Source: CAVPHV01 sp963704825 (GTDB lineage: Bacteria; Actinomycetota; Acidimicrobiia; Spongiisociales; UBA5794). From it: a DNA stretch of 64,000 bases. The stretch spans positions 310,001 to 374,000 of the forward strand of contig CAVPHV010000003.1 in NCBI GenBank assembly GCA_963704825.1. The letters run 5' to 3'. Each line of letters opens with the position of its first letter. The first letter of the stretch is position 1. Below, piece after piece: positions 36,841 through 45,900 of the stretch. Both the position numbers and the translations under genes were made by a program. The notes under the pieces are model-generated. The model was not told the DNA's origin, made no database searches, and saw nothing but the letters and a program-made list of their open reading frames with translations.

Positions 36841-36927
36841 TGTTGAACAATGTCAGTTCGTGCTCGCCGGTGGGGGCTGAACAGGCGTTGGGTTGGTGGG
36901 GCGACCACTCACGTCGATTGTTCAACA
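36841..36927. repeat. 11-bp inverted repeat in the MBL/CNBD intergenic region
   Basis: TGTTGAACAAT (36841-36851) is repeated inverted as ATTGTTCAACA (36917-36927), 65 bp apart. A second pair, CGCCTGTT and AACAGGCG, is nested nearby. The pair could be a regulator's operator or a long hairpin between two minus-strand genes. Confidence 0.55.
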
Positions 36928-36966
36928 GTCTCCTAGTCAGAATCCAACAGGCGCGGACGCGGTCTG

Positions 36967-37386
36967 TCAGTCGACGACGGACTGGTTGGTGTCTCGCAAG
37001 CGCCTGGCGAGCTCTCCCATGATCTTGACCCCGACGTCGGGATGGGTCGTCAGCGTGGAGCGCAAGTCCCATTTGGTGATCACGAGACACGTGGTCGGCT
37101 CGGTTGCGACAACGTCGGCAGTTCGGGGCGTGTCTTCGAGCAGCAGGGCCATCTCACCGAAGAAGGACCCCGGCCCGTGGTCGGCAAGGTGGACTCCGTT
37201 CTTGGATACCTCGGCGTTGCCCTCGAGAACGAGGTAGAAGCCGGCACCGCCCGGGTGCCCGGCGCGAATGATCTGCTTGCCGGTCGGAAAGGTCCGCTCT
37301 TTGGCCGTTGCCAACACCGTGGAAATCTCGTTGTTGGTCAGCCCCGCAAAGAGGGGGGTTTGCTTCAGGAAATCGCCGGTGTTCAT
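36967..37386 (-). CDS. Stand-alone cyclic-nucleotide-binding domain protein
   Basis: The 139-residue protein is a single CNB domain (LKQTPLFAGLTNNEISTVLATAKERTFPTGKQIIRAGHPG) with an intact phosphate-binding cassette FFGEMALLLEDTPRTADV including Glu and Arg. No helix-turn-helix follows, so it is not a Crp regulator on its own. Class III cyclases are encoded elsewhere in this window (42950-46942, 53146-53976), so cAMP or cGMP sensing is plausible. Its partner is unknown. Confidence 0.82.
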   Translation of the reverse strand: MNTGDFLKQTPLFAGLTNNEISTVLATAKERTFPTGKQIIRAGHPGGAGFYLVLEGNAEVSKNGVHLADHGPGSFFGEMALLLEDTPRTADVVATEPTTCLVITKWDLRSTLTTHPDVGVKIMGELARRLRDTNQSVVD

Positions 37387-37565
37387 CCCGCTCCGATCGC
37401 GTGTCGAGTGTTGCGTTCACCTTATCGAACTCAGCCGCTCCAAGGCGGCTCAGGCTGGTGAATGGTTCAACGCTTTCTCACCGCGCTCTTGTTGCCGATA
37501 CCGAGAACTTGGCGGTGACCAACTCTTCCATGGCGGGGAGGCTACCTGCGCAGCTGCTGGCTGAG

Positions 37566-37571
37566 TAGCCT
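37566..37571 (+). promoter_or_regulatory. -10 box (TAGCCT) for the DUF2007-JAMM gene, leaderless
   Basis: TAGCCT ends 6 nt before GTG 37578. Confidence 0.4.
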
Positions 37572-37577
37572 GCCGGC

Positions 37578-38189
37578 GTGGACCCCGACCTCGTCACCGT
37601 CGCCAGCTTCGACCACCGCGGAGATGCGGAGATCACTCGTGCCCATCTCGTCGGTGGTGGCATCCTTGCGCTGGTGCAGGCCGACAACGAAGGCGGTCTC
37701 AACCCTGGCTTCTTCTCTGAGTATCACGTCCGGGTCGTGGTACGGAAGGAAGACGAGGCCGCCGCCCGCGACCTGCTTGCCTGCGATGACCGCGGACTTC
37801 CCGGCGAGATGGTGGCCGCGATGGTCGCCCACGCTCGCTTCACCGCGCCGGAGGAAGCCTGTGGCCTGCTTGCTGCCGACGCAGACGGGCGCTGGCGGAT
37901 GGTCTATTGCCTGACCAATCGGGAGAGTTCTCCCTATCGCTTCACCGTCGACCCCAACGAGCACTATCGCGCCATGCGTCATGCCGAGCGCAATGGTTGG
38001 GAGATCGCCGGCGTCTTCCATTCCCACCCCAAGTCGGCAGCCGTTCCCTCCGCGACCGACGTTGCCGGGGCGCTTGACCCCGATTGGCTGTACGTCATCG
38101 TCAGCCTGCAGCGCCCGGATGTGCCCGAGGTGCGTTCGTTCCGAATTCGCGACGGTGTGGTCGACGCGCAGTCGCCGACCATTGGGTAG
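37578..38189 (+). CDS. DUF2007 domain fused to JAMM/Mov34 metalloprotease
   Basis: The 203-residue protein has an N-terminal DUF2007-like domain (VTVASFDHRGDAEITRAHLVGGGILALVQADNEGG, residues 5-70) and a C-terminal JAMM/MPN+ domain (80-203): the catalytic Glu in PEEACGLL, HSHPKSAAVPSATD with His148, His150, Ser158 and Asp161. All JAMM residues are present. Mycobacterial Mec (Rv1334), which cleaves CysO-cysteine, lies in the same neighbourhood (Mec, MBL, rph, rdgB), but here CysO and CysM are not adjacent. A leaderless start at GTG 37578 is likely. Confidence 0.82.
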   Translation: MDPDLVTVASFDHRGDAEITRAHLVGGGILALVQADNEGGLNPGFFSEYHVRVVVRKEDEAAARDLLACDDRGLPGEMVAAMVAHARFTAPEEACGLLAADADGRWRMVYCLTNRESSPYRFTVDPNEHYRAMRHAERNGWEIAGVFHSHPKSAAVPSATDVAGALDPDWLYVIVSLQRPDVPEVRSFRIRDGVVDAQSPTIG

Positions 38190-38205
38190 GTAGGTTCCCC
38201 GGGGG

Positions 38206-38211
38206 TACTCT
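38206..38211 (+). promoter_or_regulatory. -10 box (TACTCT) for the MBL gene, leaderless
   Basis: TACTCT ends 7 nt before ATG 38219. Confidence 0.45.
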
Positions 38212-38218
38212 CTTCGCC

Positions 38219-38968
38219 ATGAAGCTGACGGTGCTGGGAAGCAGTGGTGTCTGCCCGGGCAAGGGAAACCCTGCCTCGGGTTATCTCATCCAACACGGAC
38301 CCACCACCATCTGGTGCGACGCCGGTTCCGGCACGTTCATGTCGCTGATGGAACACGTCGATCCGGCGGCGATCGATGCGGTGCTCATCAGCCACGGCCA
38401 CACGGATCATTGTGCCGACTTCGTCGCCTTCTTCGCCTACCTGGCCTACGGTCCCAGCGGCGACACTCCTGTTCCGGTCTACTTGCCGCCGAGTACCGTC
38501 GAGCCGCTGGCTGCCTTCGTGCGGGCGGACGGCGATCACGTGTTTCACATGACGTTTGATTTCAACATCGTGAGTGGCGGCGATACCGCGGCGGTGGGCG
38601 AGATCAACCTGACGTTCGCCGATGCGCACCACTCGGTGCCGACAATGTCCACCCGATTTGAGGCCGGCGGTCGCTCCCTCGCTTACTCGGCCGACACCGG
38701 ACCCGGCGGTGGGTTTCCGGCGCTCAGCGCCGGGGCCGACGTGATGTTGTGCGAAGCAACGCTGCAGGGCGAGCGAACCCCCTTTGTATATGAGTACCAC
38801 CTGACCGCGGCGGAGGCGGGAGCTCTGGCTCGCGAGGCCGATGTCGGCCGGCTGATTCTGACGCACGTGTCGCCTACGCTGGACATTCGGCGGTCGCTCA
38901 CCGAAGCGGCCGCCATGTATGGAACGGAGCCAGAGCTGGCGGTGCCGGGACTCGAGATCGAGGTTTGA
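38219..38968 (+). CDS. Metallo-beta-lactamase-fold phosphodiesterase, Rv1339-like
   Basis: The 249-residue protein has MKLTVLGSSGVCPGKGNPASGYLIQ, the zinc motif ISHGHTDHCADF, SADTGPGGGF and RLILTHVSPTLD. It is similar to ribonuclease Z-type MBL folds. Its place between a JAMM gene and rph-rdgB matches the mycobacterial Rv1339 protein, reported as an atypical cAMP phosphodiesterase. Given the cyclases in this window, a cAMP role is a reasonable inference, not shown here. Confidence 0.8.
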   Translation: MKLTVLGSSGVCPGKGNPASGYLIQHGPTTIWCDAGSGTFMSLMEHVDPAAIDAVLISHGHTDHCADFVAFFAYLAYGPSGDTPVPVYLPPSTVEPLAAFVRADGDHVFHMTFDFNIVSGGDTAAVGEINLTFADAHHSVPTMSTRFEAGGRSLAYSADTGPGGGFPALSAGADVMLCEATLQGERTPFVYEYHLTAAEAGALAREADVGRLILTHVSPTLDIRRSLTEAAAMYGTEPELAVPGLEIEV

Positions 38969-38988
38969 CCCTACGGTCCACGTTTGAC

Positions 38989-39035
38989 CTCCCGGTCACT
39001 GCGTGACCTGACGGTCACTGCGTGACCTAGCGGTC
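38989..39035 (+). repeat. Short palindromic repeats upstream of rph
   Basis: CGGTCACTGCGTGACCT occurs twice at 18-bp spacing, flanked by two shorter GGTCAC/TGACC forms. Each contains GGTCAC with its complement GTGACC, so small hairpins can form between the MBL stop and rph. Confidence 0.6.
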
Positions 39036-39069
39036 ACGTTGCCAGACTATGAGGAGAGGCGGAAAGAGC

Positions 39070-39777
39070 ATGCGCGAGGGACGAGGGGCAGCGGAGCTGA
39101 GGCCGGTCGTGATGGAGCGGGGCTTCACCGAGATGACTCCGGGGTCGGTGCTGATCGGCATGGGGAGAACCCGCGTGCTGTGCACCGTGTCGATCGATAC
39201 CGATGTGCCGCCGTGGATGCGCGACAGCGGCGAAGGCTGGGTCACTGCCGAGTACGCCATGCTTCCGGGGTCGGGCAAGGAGCGCATCTCGCGCCGCTCG
39301 ATCAGCGGAGGCCGCACCAAGGAAATCCAGCGACTCATCGGGCGTTCGTTGCGTGCCGCCGTCGACTTGGCGGCGATGCCCGAAATCACGGCGCGGATCG
39401 ACTGCGACGTGCTCCAGGCCGATGGTGGAACGCGTACCGCTTCGATCACGGGCGCCTGGGTCGCTCTGGCCGATGCTCTCGATGTGGTGGTTGCTTCCGG
39501 CAAGCTCCCGGCCAGTCCGATCATCGATCACGTGGCGGCCGTTTCGGTAGGGATCCTTGACGACCGGGTGCTGCTCGACCTCGACTATCCGGAGGATGTT
39601 GCTGTCGATGTCGACTGCAACGTGGTCATGATGGGCAGCGGAGAGTTGATCGAGGTCCAGGGGACTGCTGAGGGGCGCCCGTTCTCTCGCATCCAGTTCG
39701 ACCGCATGCTCGACGTTGCCGGCTCGGGAATTGCTGAGTTGGTCCGCCTCCAGGCTGAGGCGCGCTCCACATCGTGA
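39070..39777 (+). CDS. rph: Ribonuclease PH
   Basis: RNase PH trims tRNA 3' ends by phosphorolysis. The 235-residue protein has all the family features: REGRGAAELRPVVMERGF, PGSVLIGMGRTRVLCTVSID, EYAMLPGSGKERISRR, RTKEIQRLIGRSLRAAVDL, and IDCDVLQADGGTRTASITGAWVA. ATG 39070 fits the conserved start; ATG 39049 would add seven residues. The stop overlaps rdgB by 4 nt. The order rph-rdgB is widely conserved in actinobacteria. Confidence 0.94.
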   Translation: MREGRGAAELRPVVMERGFTEMTPGSVLIGMGRTRVLCTVSIDTDVPPWMRDSGEGWVTAEYAMLPGSGKERISRRSISGGRTKEIQRLIGRSLRAAVDLAAMPEITARIDCDVLQADGGTRTASITGAWVALADALDVVVASGKLPASPIIDHVAAVSVGILDDRVLLDLDYPEDVAVDVDCNVVMMGSGELIEVQGTAEGRPFSRIQFDRMLDVAGSGIAELVRLQAEARSTS

Positions 39778-40367
39778 TCCCGTCACGCCTTGTGGTGGCC
39801 TCGCAGAACCCGGACAAGATCCGAGAGGTCGAGGAGGTGTTGGAGGGTCTGTCCCTCCCCATCGAGATCGTGCGGGGTCATCATTGGCCGGAGGTGGAAG
39901 AGACCGAGGACACCCTGGAAGGCAACGCGTTGCTCAAAGCGCGCGCCGTGGCGGCGATTACCGGTCTCGCTGCGGTCGCCGACGACACCGGGCTCGAAGT
40001 GCGGGCGCTCGGTGGTGCTCCCGGTGTCTTCACCGCTCGCTATGCCGGCCCCGATGCCACCTACGGCGACAACGTCGCCAAGCTCTTGGCTGGGCTGGAA
40101 GGTGTTGAAGATCGTCGAGCTCGCTTCCGCACCGCGGTGGCGTTGGTCGACCCTTCCGGTGAAGAGGTCGTGGTGGAAGGCGCCCTCGATGGGTCCATCG
40201 CCACAGAACCCCGCGGCACGGGCGGCTTTGGCTACGACCCCGTGTTCGTGGTCGACGGGCGCACCCTGGCTGAGATCGCTCCCGCCGAGAAGAACGCCAT
40301 CAGCCATCGTGGCCGCGCTCTCCAAGCTTTGGCGCAAACCTTCCGGGAGCGGCCCGGAAACCGTTGA
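39774..40367 (+). CDS. rdgB: dITP/XTP pyrophosphatase (RdgB/HAM1)
   Basis: This 197-residue house-cleaning NTPase removes dITP, ITP and XTP. Motifs are LVVASQNPDKIREV, EDTLEGNALLKARA, VADDTGLEVRALGGAPGVFTARYAG and TGGFGYDPVFVVDG, with AEKNAISHRGRAL near the end, all as in the HAM1 family. The GTG start at 39774 overlaps the rph stop, so they are translationally coupled. Confidence 0.93.
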   Translation: MIPSRLVVASQNPDKIREVEEVLEGLSLPIEIVRGHHWPEVEETEDTLEGNALLKARAVAAITGLAAVADDTGLEVRALGGAPGVFTARYAGPDATYGDNVAKLLAGLEGVEDRRARFRTAVALVDPSGEEVVVEGALDGSIATEPRGTGGFGYDPVFVVDGRTLAEIAPAEKNAISHRGRALQALAQTFRERPGNR

Positions 40368-40368
40368 A

Positions 40369-40393
40369 ACCCGGTCCCTCCTCGGAACCGGGT
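40369..40393 (+). terminator. Hairpin terminator after rdgB
   Basis: ACCCGGT (40369-40375) pairs with ACCGGGT (40387-40393). It lies just after the rdgB stop and near the end of the convergent gene at 40425. There is no long T-run. Confidence 0.6.
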
Positions 40394-40424
40394 CTCGGCG
40401 CACGGCAAATCTGTGTCGTGTGGC

Positions 40425-40658
40425 CTAGCTGAAGAACCAGGTGATGGTGTGGAAAGAGCCCGAATCGGTCGTTGAGTCTTCGTCGAACGTTGCTACGAAC
40501 AGCCCTGCCGTGATGCGGCTGGTGACGATGGCCCGGATCTCGGGTTCCGGGGTGGAGAAGAACTTGTTGTCGAGGTCTTCGATGATCTGCCGCTCGATGT
40601 CGACCCGGCGGGCCTCGAGGGCATCGAGTGCCTTTCTCAGTGGTGCTGAGCCTGCCAT
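40425..40658 (-). CDS. Small soluble protein of unknown function
   Basis: The 77-residue protein starts at ATG 40658 with AAAGGG upstream. It has a helical start (PLRKALDALEARRVDIERQIIEDLDNKFF) and a mixed C-terminal end (TAGLFVATFDEDSTTDSGSFHTITWFFS). No domain is recognised. It is convergent with rdgB. Confidence 0.5.
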   Translation of the reverse strand: MAGSAPLRKALDALEARRVDIERQIIEDLDNKFFSTPEPEIRAIVTSRITAGLFVATFDEDSTTDSGSFHTITWFFS

Positions 40659-40847
40659 GTCGGTCCCTTTCTGGACTCTTCTTTGCGGCGGTGGTGCCGT
40701 TCCTACCTGACACAGATGATCGGTCACGAAGGGTGGTTGCACGAGAATGGTTCTCCAGAATGTCGGGGTGACTAGTCCCCTTCGGGGTCCCCGTCCCCGG
40801 CTGGAAAGGGCATCGCCGCAGCGTGTTGATACGATGGCCTCGAGGTC

Positions 40848-41933
40848 ATGGCAACCGTCACGTTTCAGAACGTCTCCCTCCAATTGGGCACCGAGTGTGT
40901 CGTTGATGACGTCTCGCTCGATGTGCACGACCGAGAATTGCTGGCGATCGTCGGTTCGTCGGGGGCAGGCAAGTCGTCGTTGTTGCGGATGGTGGCCGGC
41001 CTGGAGCCTCCGACCAGCGGCGCCATCCTGATCGACGGTGAGTCGATGCAGCAAGTCGCGACGGCAGAGCGCAACGTCGCAATGGTCTTCCAGGACAACG
41101 TGCTCTACCCATTCATGACGGTCAGGGAGAATGTGTCCTTCCCGCTTGAGATCGCGCATGAGGACGCCGCCGAAATCGAACGCAGGGTCACTGCGGAGGC
41201 CAGAGTCCTTGCCATCGAGCAGCTTCTCGACTCGATGCCGTCCAAGCTGTCGGCGGGGCATCAGCAGCTCGTCCAGGCGGCCCGCGCCATGGTGAGGGTG
41301 CCCGATGTGTTCCTGATGGATGAGCCCTTGGCGCGTCTCGACCAGCATCTGCGTGGCAAGATGCGACGCGAGTTCCGGCTCATCCAGCAGGGCTATGGGG
41401 TGACGACCCTGTTTGTCACCAACGACCAGGCCGACGCCATGGCCATCGCAGACCGCATCGCAGTGATGGAGCGCGGTCGCCTCCATCAGGTCGGCCCGCC
41501 GCTGGAGGTCTATCGCAATCCCGCGACCACCTCGGTTGCCGCCGTCATCGGGTCGCCTCCGATGAACCTCATTCCCGCCACGGTGGTCGCCGGGATTCCC
41601 GGCTACTGGCTGCAAATGGGAGCCTCGCGGCTCCGGGCATGGCCCGAGGCGTTGGGTGCCTGGGTGGACCGGTCCGTGCTGGTCGGGATCCGTCCCGATG
41701 CGGTCGTGGTCGACGAGGGCGGCGACCTGGTTGGCACCGTCGAACACGTCGAGTACCAGGGCTCGCACAGCTACCTGTTCGTCAAACTTGCCGGCACCGA
41801 CGACGCAATCGAAGTTCGCCACGACGACCTCGACGCGGGTGTCGGTGCGGCGGTGCGGCTCGCGGTGCGTTCGTTCTCCCTATTCGACCCGGCCGCGGGC
41901 CGAGCGCTCGCACCGACTTCGAGGCCCCGGTAA
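40848..41933 (+). CDS. ABC ATPase of the MalK/UgpC type with altered switch residue
   Basis: The 361-residue protein has Walker A GSSGAGKSS (37-45), Q-loop VFQDNVLYPF, Walker B FLMDEP, and a C-terminal OB/TOBE regulatory domain (about 235-350) as in sugar-importer ATPases. Two key sites are changed: the signature reads LSAGHQQ instead of LSGGQQQ, and the switch histidine (normally VTHDQxEA) is Asn192 (VTNDQADA). No permease or binding-protein gene is next to it. ATPase activity may be weak or absent. It may have a regulatory role. Confidence 0.85.
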   Translation: MATVTFQNVSLQLGTECVVDDVSLDVHDRELLAIVGSSGAGKSSLLRMVAGLEPPTSGAILIDGESMQQVATAERNVAMVFQDNVLYPFMTVRENVSFPLEIAHEDAAEIERRVTAEARVLAIEQLLDSMPSKLSAGHQQLVQAARAMVRVPDVFLMDEPLARLDQHLRGKMRREFRLIQQGYGVTTLFVTNDQADAMAIADRIAVMERGRLHQVGPPLEVYRNPATTSVAAVIGSPPMNLIPATVVAGIPGYWLQMGASRLRAWPEALGAWVDRSVLVGIRPDAVVVDEGGDLVGTVEHVEYQGSHSYLFVKLAGTDDAIEVRHDDLDAGVGAAVRLAVRSFSLFDPAAGRALAPTSRPR

Positions 41934-41987
41934 CCCAACATCGTTCGTCCTGGATCCGTAGGATCGCAGACGCGGCGGGAGGGATTC

Positions 41988-42965
41988 GTGGGAGAGAAGG
42001 CAAGTCGGTCGGGGCGGCTCTTCGCCGCGATGCTGGTGATGACCACATTGGTGATCATCGCCTCCGCCATCGCCATGATCACCGCCGACGAAGCGCCCAC
42101 TCCGTTGTATCCCGAGGGAGCCGGTGAGTACGGCTACACAATCAGCCTGGCTCTGTTCGTCGTCCCCGTGGTGGCCCTGATCGTGTGGTTCGCACGACGG
42201 AAACCATCGATGGAGCGGCATTGGCGGGCATTCTGGATCACGTTCGGAGCGATCGTGGTGCTGTGGTCGGTCCTCGACATCCTGTTGGCCAGGACGTTTT
42301 TTGTGTTTCCCTATGAAGCGGCCACGCTCGGGGTCAACGTCATCGGCTACGACCCTGCAACCGGTTGGGGCCCGGTGGTGCCGATCGAGGAGTTCATGTT
42401 CTACATCCTCGGCTGTGCGTTTCTTGTGCTCATGTACATCTGGGCTTCGGAGTTCTGGTTTCCCGAACACACGCTGGGCGAGGACGCCTATCAGGAGGCC
42501 GCCGAGCGTCAGCGTCTCGGAGCGCTCTTCGATTGGCGGGTCGTCGCCGCCGGGGTGGGGTTCGTCCTGCTGGCGGTGCTGGTGAAGTGGTGGGACCCTG
42601 CCGGAACGGCCGAGGGCGGGTTTCCCGGGTACATCACATTCATGGTGCTGATCGTTGCGGTCCCGACGATGATGTTCCTCGAAGTGGTCCTGCGCTTTGT
42701 CAACGTGCGAGCGATGGTCTTCACGCTGCAGTCGATGCTGCTGATCGCCCTGTTGTGGGAGGCGACGCTCGCCCTTCCCTACGGCTGGTGGGACTATCAG
42801 CACAGCCAGATGATCGGCATCTTCATCACCCCGTGGTCAAGTCTTCCGATCGAGGCCGCCTTGCTGTGGTTCGCCGCGACCTGGAGCAACATTGCCATCT
42901 ACGAGGTAGCCAAACTCCTCGTCCACCACCGCAGCAAGCCGCCGTCGGGTCACCTCGCCACCTGA
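41988..42965 (+). CDS. Lycopene cyclase domain-containing membrane protein
   Basis: The 325-residue, multi-TM protein has the lycopene-cyclase-domain signature twice: VVPIEEFMFYI in the first half and SLPIEAALLWF in the second. This matches fused CrtYc/CrtYd-type or carotenoid-cyclase-like proteins. The N-terminus GEKASRSGRLFAAML precedes the first TM. GTG 41988 follows GGGAGG. No other carotenoid gene is nearby, so the substrate is uncertain. Its 3' end overlaps the convergent cyclase gene by 16 bp. Confidence 0.72.
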   Translation: MGEKASRSGRLFAAMLVMTTLVIIASAIAMITADEAPTPLYPEGAGEYGYTISLALFVVPVVALIVWFARRKPSMERHWRAFWITFGAIVVLWSVLDILLARTFFVFPYEAATLGVNVIGYDPATGWGPVVPIEEFMFYILGCAFLVLMYIWASEFWFPEHTLGEDAYQEAAERQRLGALFDWRVVAAGVGFVLLAVLVKWWDPAGTAEGGFPGYITFMVLIVAVPTMMFLEVVLRFVNVRAMVFTLQSMLLIALLWEATLALPYGWWDYQHSQMIGIFITPWSSLPIEAALLWFAATWSNIAIYEVAKLLVHHRSKPPSGHLAT

Positions 42966-45900
42966 GACTCCGCGGCCAACCGGGCGTCCTCAGCCGCCCC
43001 GAGTTCGGAGAGCTGTTCCTCGGCGCGCCGCAAAGCGTCCTGATCGCCAAGGCTTCTTCCTTGTTCGAGGAGGATCAGCGCCACGTCGTACGGCATGTTC
43101 AACTCCTCGGCGCGCCGCAACGCTTTTTGGAATCCACGCCGGGCCCGACGCGTCTTGCCGGCGCGCGCCTGCACGACGGCAGCGGACATGGTGGCGAAGG
43201 GGACCACAATTGGGATCCGCCGTGCGACCTTTCGTGTCGACCGCACTGCCCGGCGCACTGCTTGGTTGAGGTCGGCGTCGTGGGTCTGGCGAGATGCCTC
43301 CAATAGGGTTCGCGTTGTTTCGCAGAAGCCATCCGACGCGGCGACCACGACGGTCGACTCGTTCTGTTCCATCAGATCGAGACCATCGAGCGCGGTGTCC
43401 ACGGCGGCGTCGAGGCGGCCCTCCTGCCACAACGCCATGGACAAGAACCCCAGCCTGGAGAGGATTGTGGGGGTCTCGCCAACCTCCTGGACCTGGTTGG
43501 CTATCGAGGTCAGCACGCCAATGGCCTCGGTGAGGCGGCCGACGCGCATCAGGAGTTTGCCGGTCCCGATTCGCTCCCACATCGCGGTCACGTCGTCTTC
43601 GGGCTCGAGGGTGGCCAGTGCAGCGTACCGATCGAGGGCCCGATCAAATTGCCCGCTCCGTTGCAGCCCATAGGCGTGGACCGCGAAAGAGCGGGCATGG
43701 TCGCGGCGATTGCCCAAGTGCAGGTATTGCCGTTCCGCGTCTCGGGCCGCAACGTATGCCGCCTCCCAGTTGCCGACGGTTACCTGGAGAGTGGCGTGGA
43801 ACAGTGCGACGTCGGCAAGCGCAGCCGGGCTCTGCGCTTCCTTCGCCGCCGCAACGGCCCGTTGGTAGTAGCGATCAGCCAATGAGCGTCTTCCGAGTAT
43901 TCCGGATGCGAACGCGAGGTAGGCGTACCCGTGCGCCAGAGTCGGGGTGGGTTCGATTCGTTCGGCCTCGTTGGTGGCTCGCAACCCTGCATAGGCGAGC
44001 ATCGTTGGTTCCTGGAGACCGTAGGCGGTGCTGACGATGTTGAAGAGGGCCTCAGAACCAATGGCGATTCGCTCCGCCGTCCGCGGGTCCCGAAGCCGTG
44101 CTGATGCTGGAAGGAGCCGGTGCACGATCTGACGAACCACCTGCCAGAGGATGCCGAGGGTGAGACGCCACCGGCTGCGCGGCAAGGGCATTGCGGCGTT
44201 GGCCGTGGCCGCGATCAGGTCGTTCTGCGCTCCCCGCACCTCCCCGAGGCGGAGCCTTGCGTTGCCGAGCGTCAGCAGACGGCGCGCCTTGCCAACTGAG
44301 CGAGGGGCCGACGCTTCGAGAAGTTCAGCCCTTTCGAGAACGGCAACCACCTCCCGATAGCTGCCCGCGGCGAAAGCAGCGGCGCCGGCCCGGTCGTAGG
44401 CTCGAATCGCCGAATCAGTGTTGTCGGCTTCCGCCCAGTGGTAGGCGAGCACTGCAGGGTCGTTGTCGTCGTGAGAGTCCAGATAACCGGCGAACGCGGC
44501 GTGCATTGCCTGACGAGTCCCCGCTGGCAGCAACCCGTGTGCCGCCTCGACCATGAGAACGTGGGAGAACCGGTATCCGGCGACCGCCGCTGCGTTGTTC
44601 GCAGTGATCAATCCCTCTGATATCGCGGTCTCGAGCTGCTCCTTGATGGTGGCCTGTGACGGGGCGTCCGGATGTACGGCCGCCACCTCTGCAGCCGTGA
44701 AGTAGCGGCCGATGACGCTTGCCGCCTTCAGGGCGGTTTGGTGAGTCAGCGGGAGCCGGTCGATGCGGCTGGCCAGCACCGCCGACACGTTGGATGGCAA
44801 TGTGATCTGCTCCAGAGCATCCCGATCAATCGTGACGTCGCGGGTTGTTCCGGTGATCTCGATGACTCCCGCGTCCTGGAAAGATCGGATCAACGCATCC
44901 GTGAAGAGCGGATTGCCTTCGGTTCGTCGATGGAGGAGCTCGGCCAACTCCTGAGGAATCGAGGCCACGTCGAGTCGGTTGCAGGCCAGCGCCACCGTTT
45001 CGTCCTCCGTGAGAGGTTGGAGCCGCAGGAGTGTGGCGTTGCTGCGGAGTCTGATCTCTGCTGGCTCGGGATTGGGCCCCTGGCCGCGGGTCACCAACAA
45101 CACAAGCGCGTTGGGGCATCGGGCGACCACCTCTTCCGCCAGGGCCCAGGTTGCGGTGTCGTACCAGTGAGCGTCCTCCATGACGAGGAGCAGCGGAGCT
45201 TGACCGACAAGCGAGGCGAAGAGGCGGGACAACACCCCTCTGGTCAACGCGGCCCGATCCGGAGGCTGCATGGACGCGACTTGAAGCGGGACCTCGCCGG
45301 GGACCGGCAGCACCTCGGCGACCACTCCGCGGTACTCGAGGTCTGTGGGGTCGAGATGCCGACCCACGGTGCGGTCGAGGTCAGAGTCTCCGACTAGCGT
45401 CCGAAACACGGCGCGCCACGGCTGATAGGGAGTGGAGCGATCGAGAGAGAGTCCGCGCAATATCAGTCGGCGAATCGGTAGGGACTCCGACTCGTTGAGA
45501 AGATCTCGCACCAACGTCGACTTGCCGATCCCGGCGTCGCCCTCGACTAGCACCGTGGCGCCACCACCGGCGACGAGATCGCGCAGCAGGCTGTCGAGGG
45601 TCCGGCGCTCATCGAACCGGCCAACCATCCCCGAAGATTCAGCGCTGGTTGTCTCGAGGGGGGCAACCGGGCGAAAGGTCCTGGTTGCCTCGAGGACTCC
45701 CTTGAAGTAGATCGGGCCCTGCTCTTCGAACGCAATGGCGTGGCGAGCCGCCGTCATCGTCTCGGCGTCGCATCGGACCTGGGCAACGGAGTCCGAGCCG
45801 GCCAGACGGGCCGCGAGGTTCGCCGGCTTGCCGAGAAGGGTGAACCGGCGCACGTCCCGCGAGCCGACGTCGCCGATGAAGGTCTGTCCGGTAGCGACGC

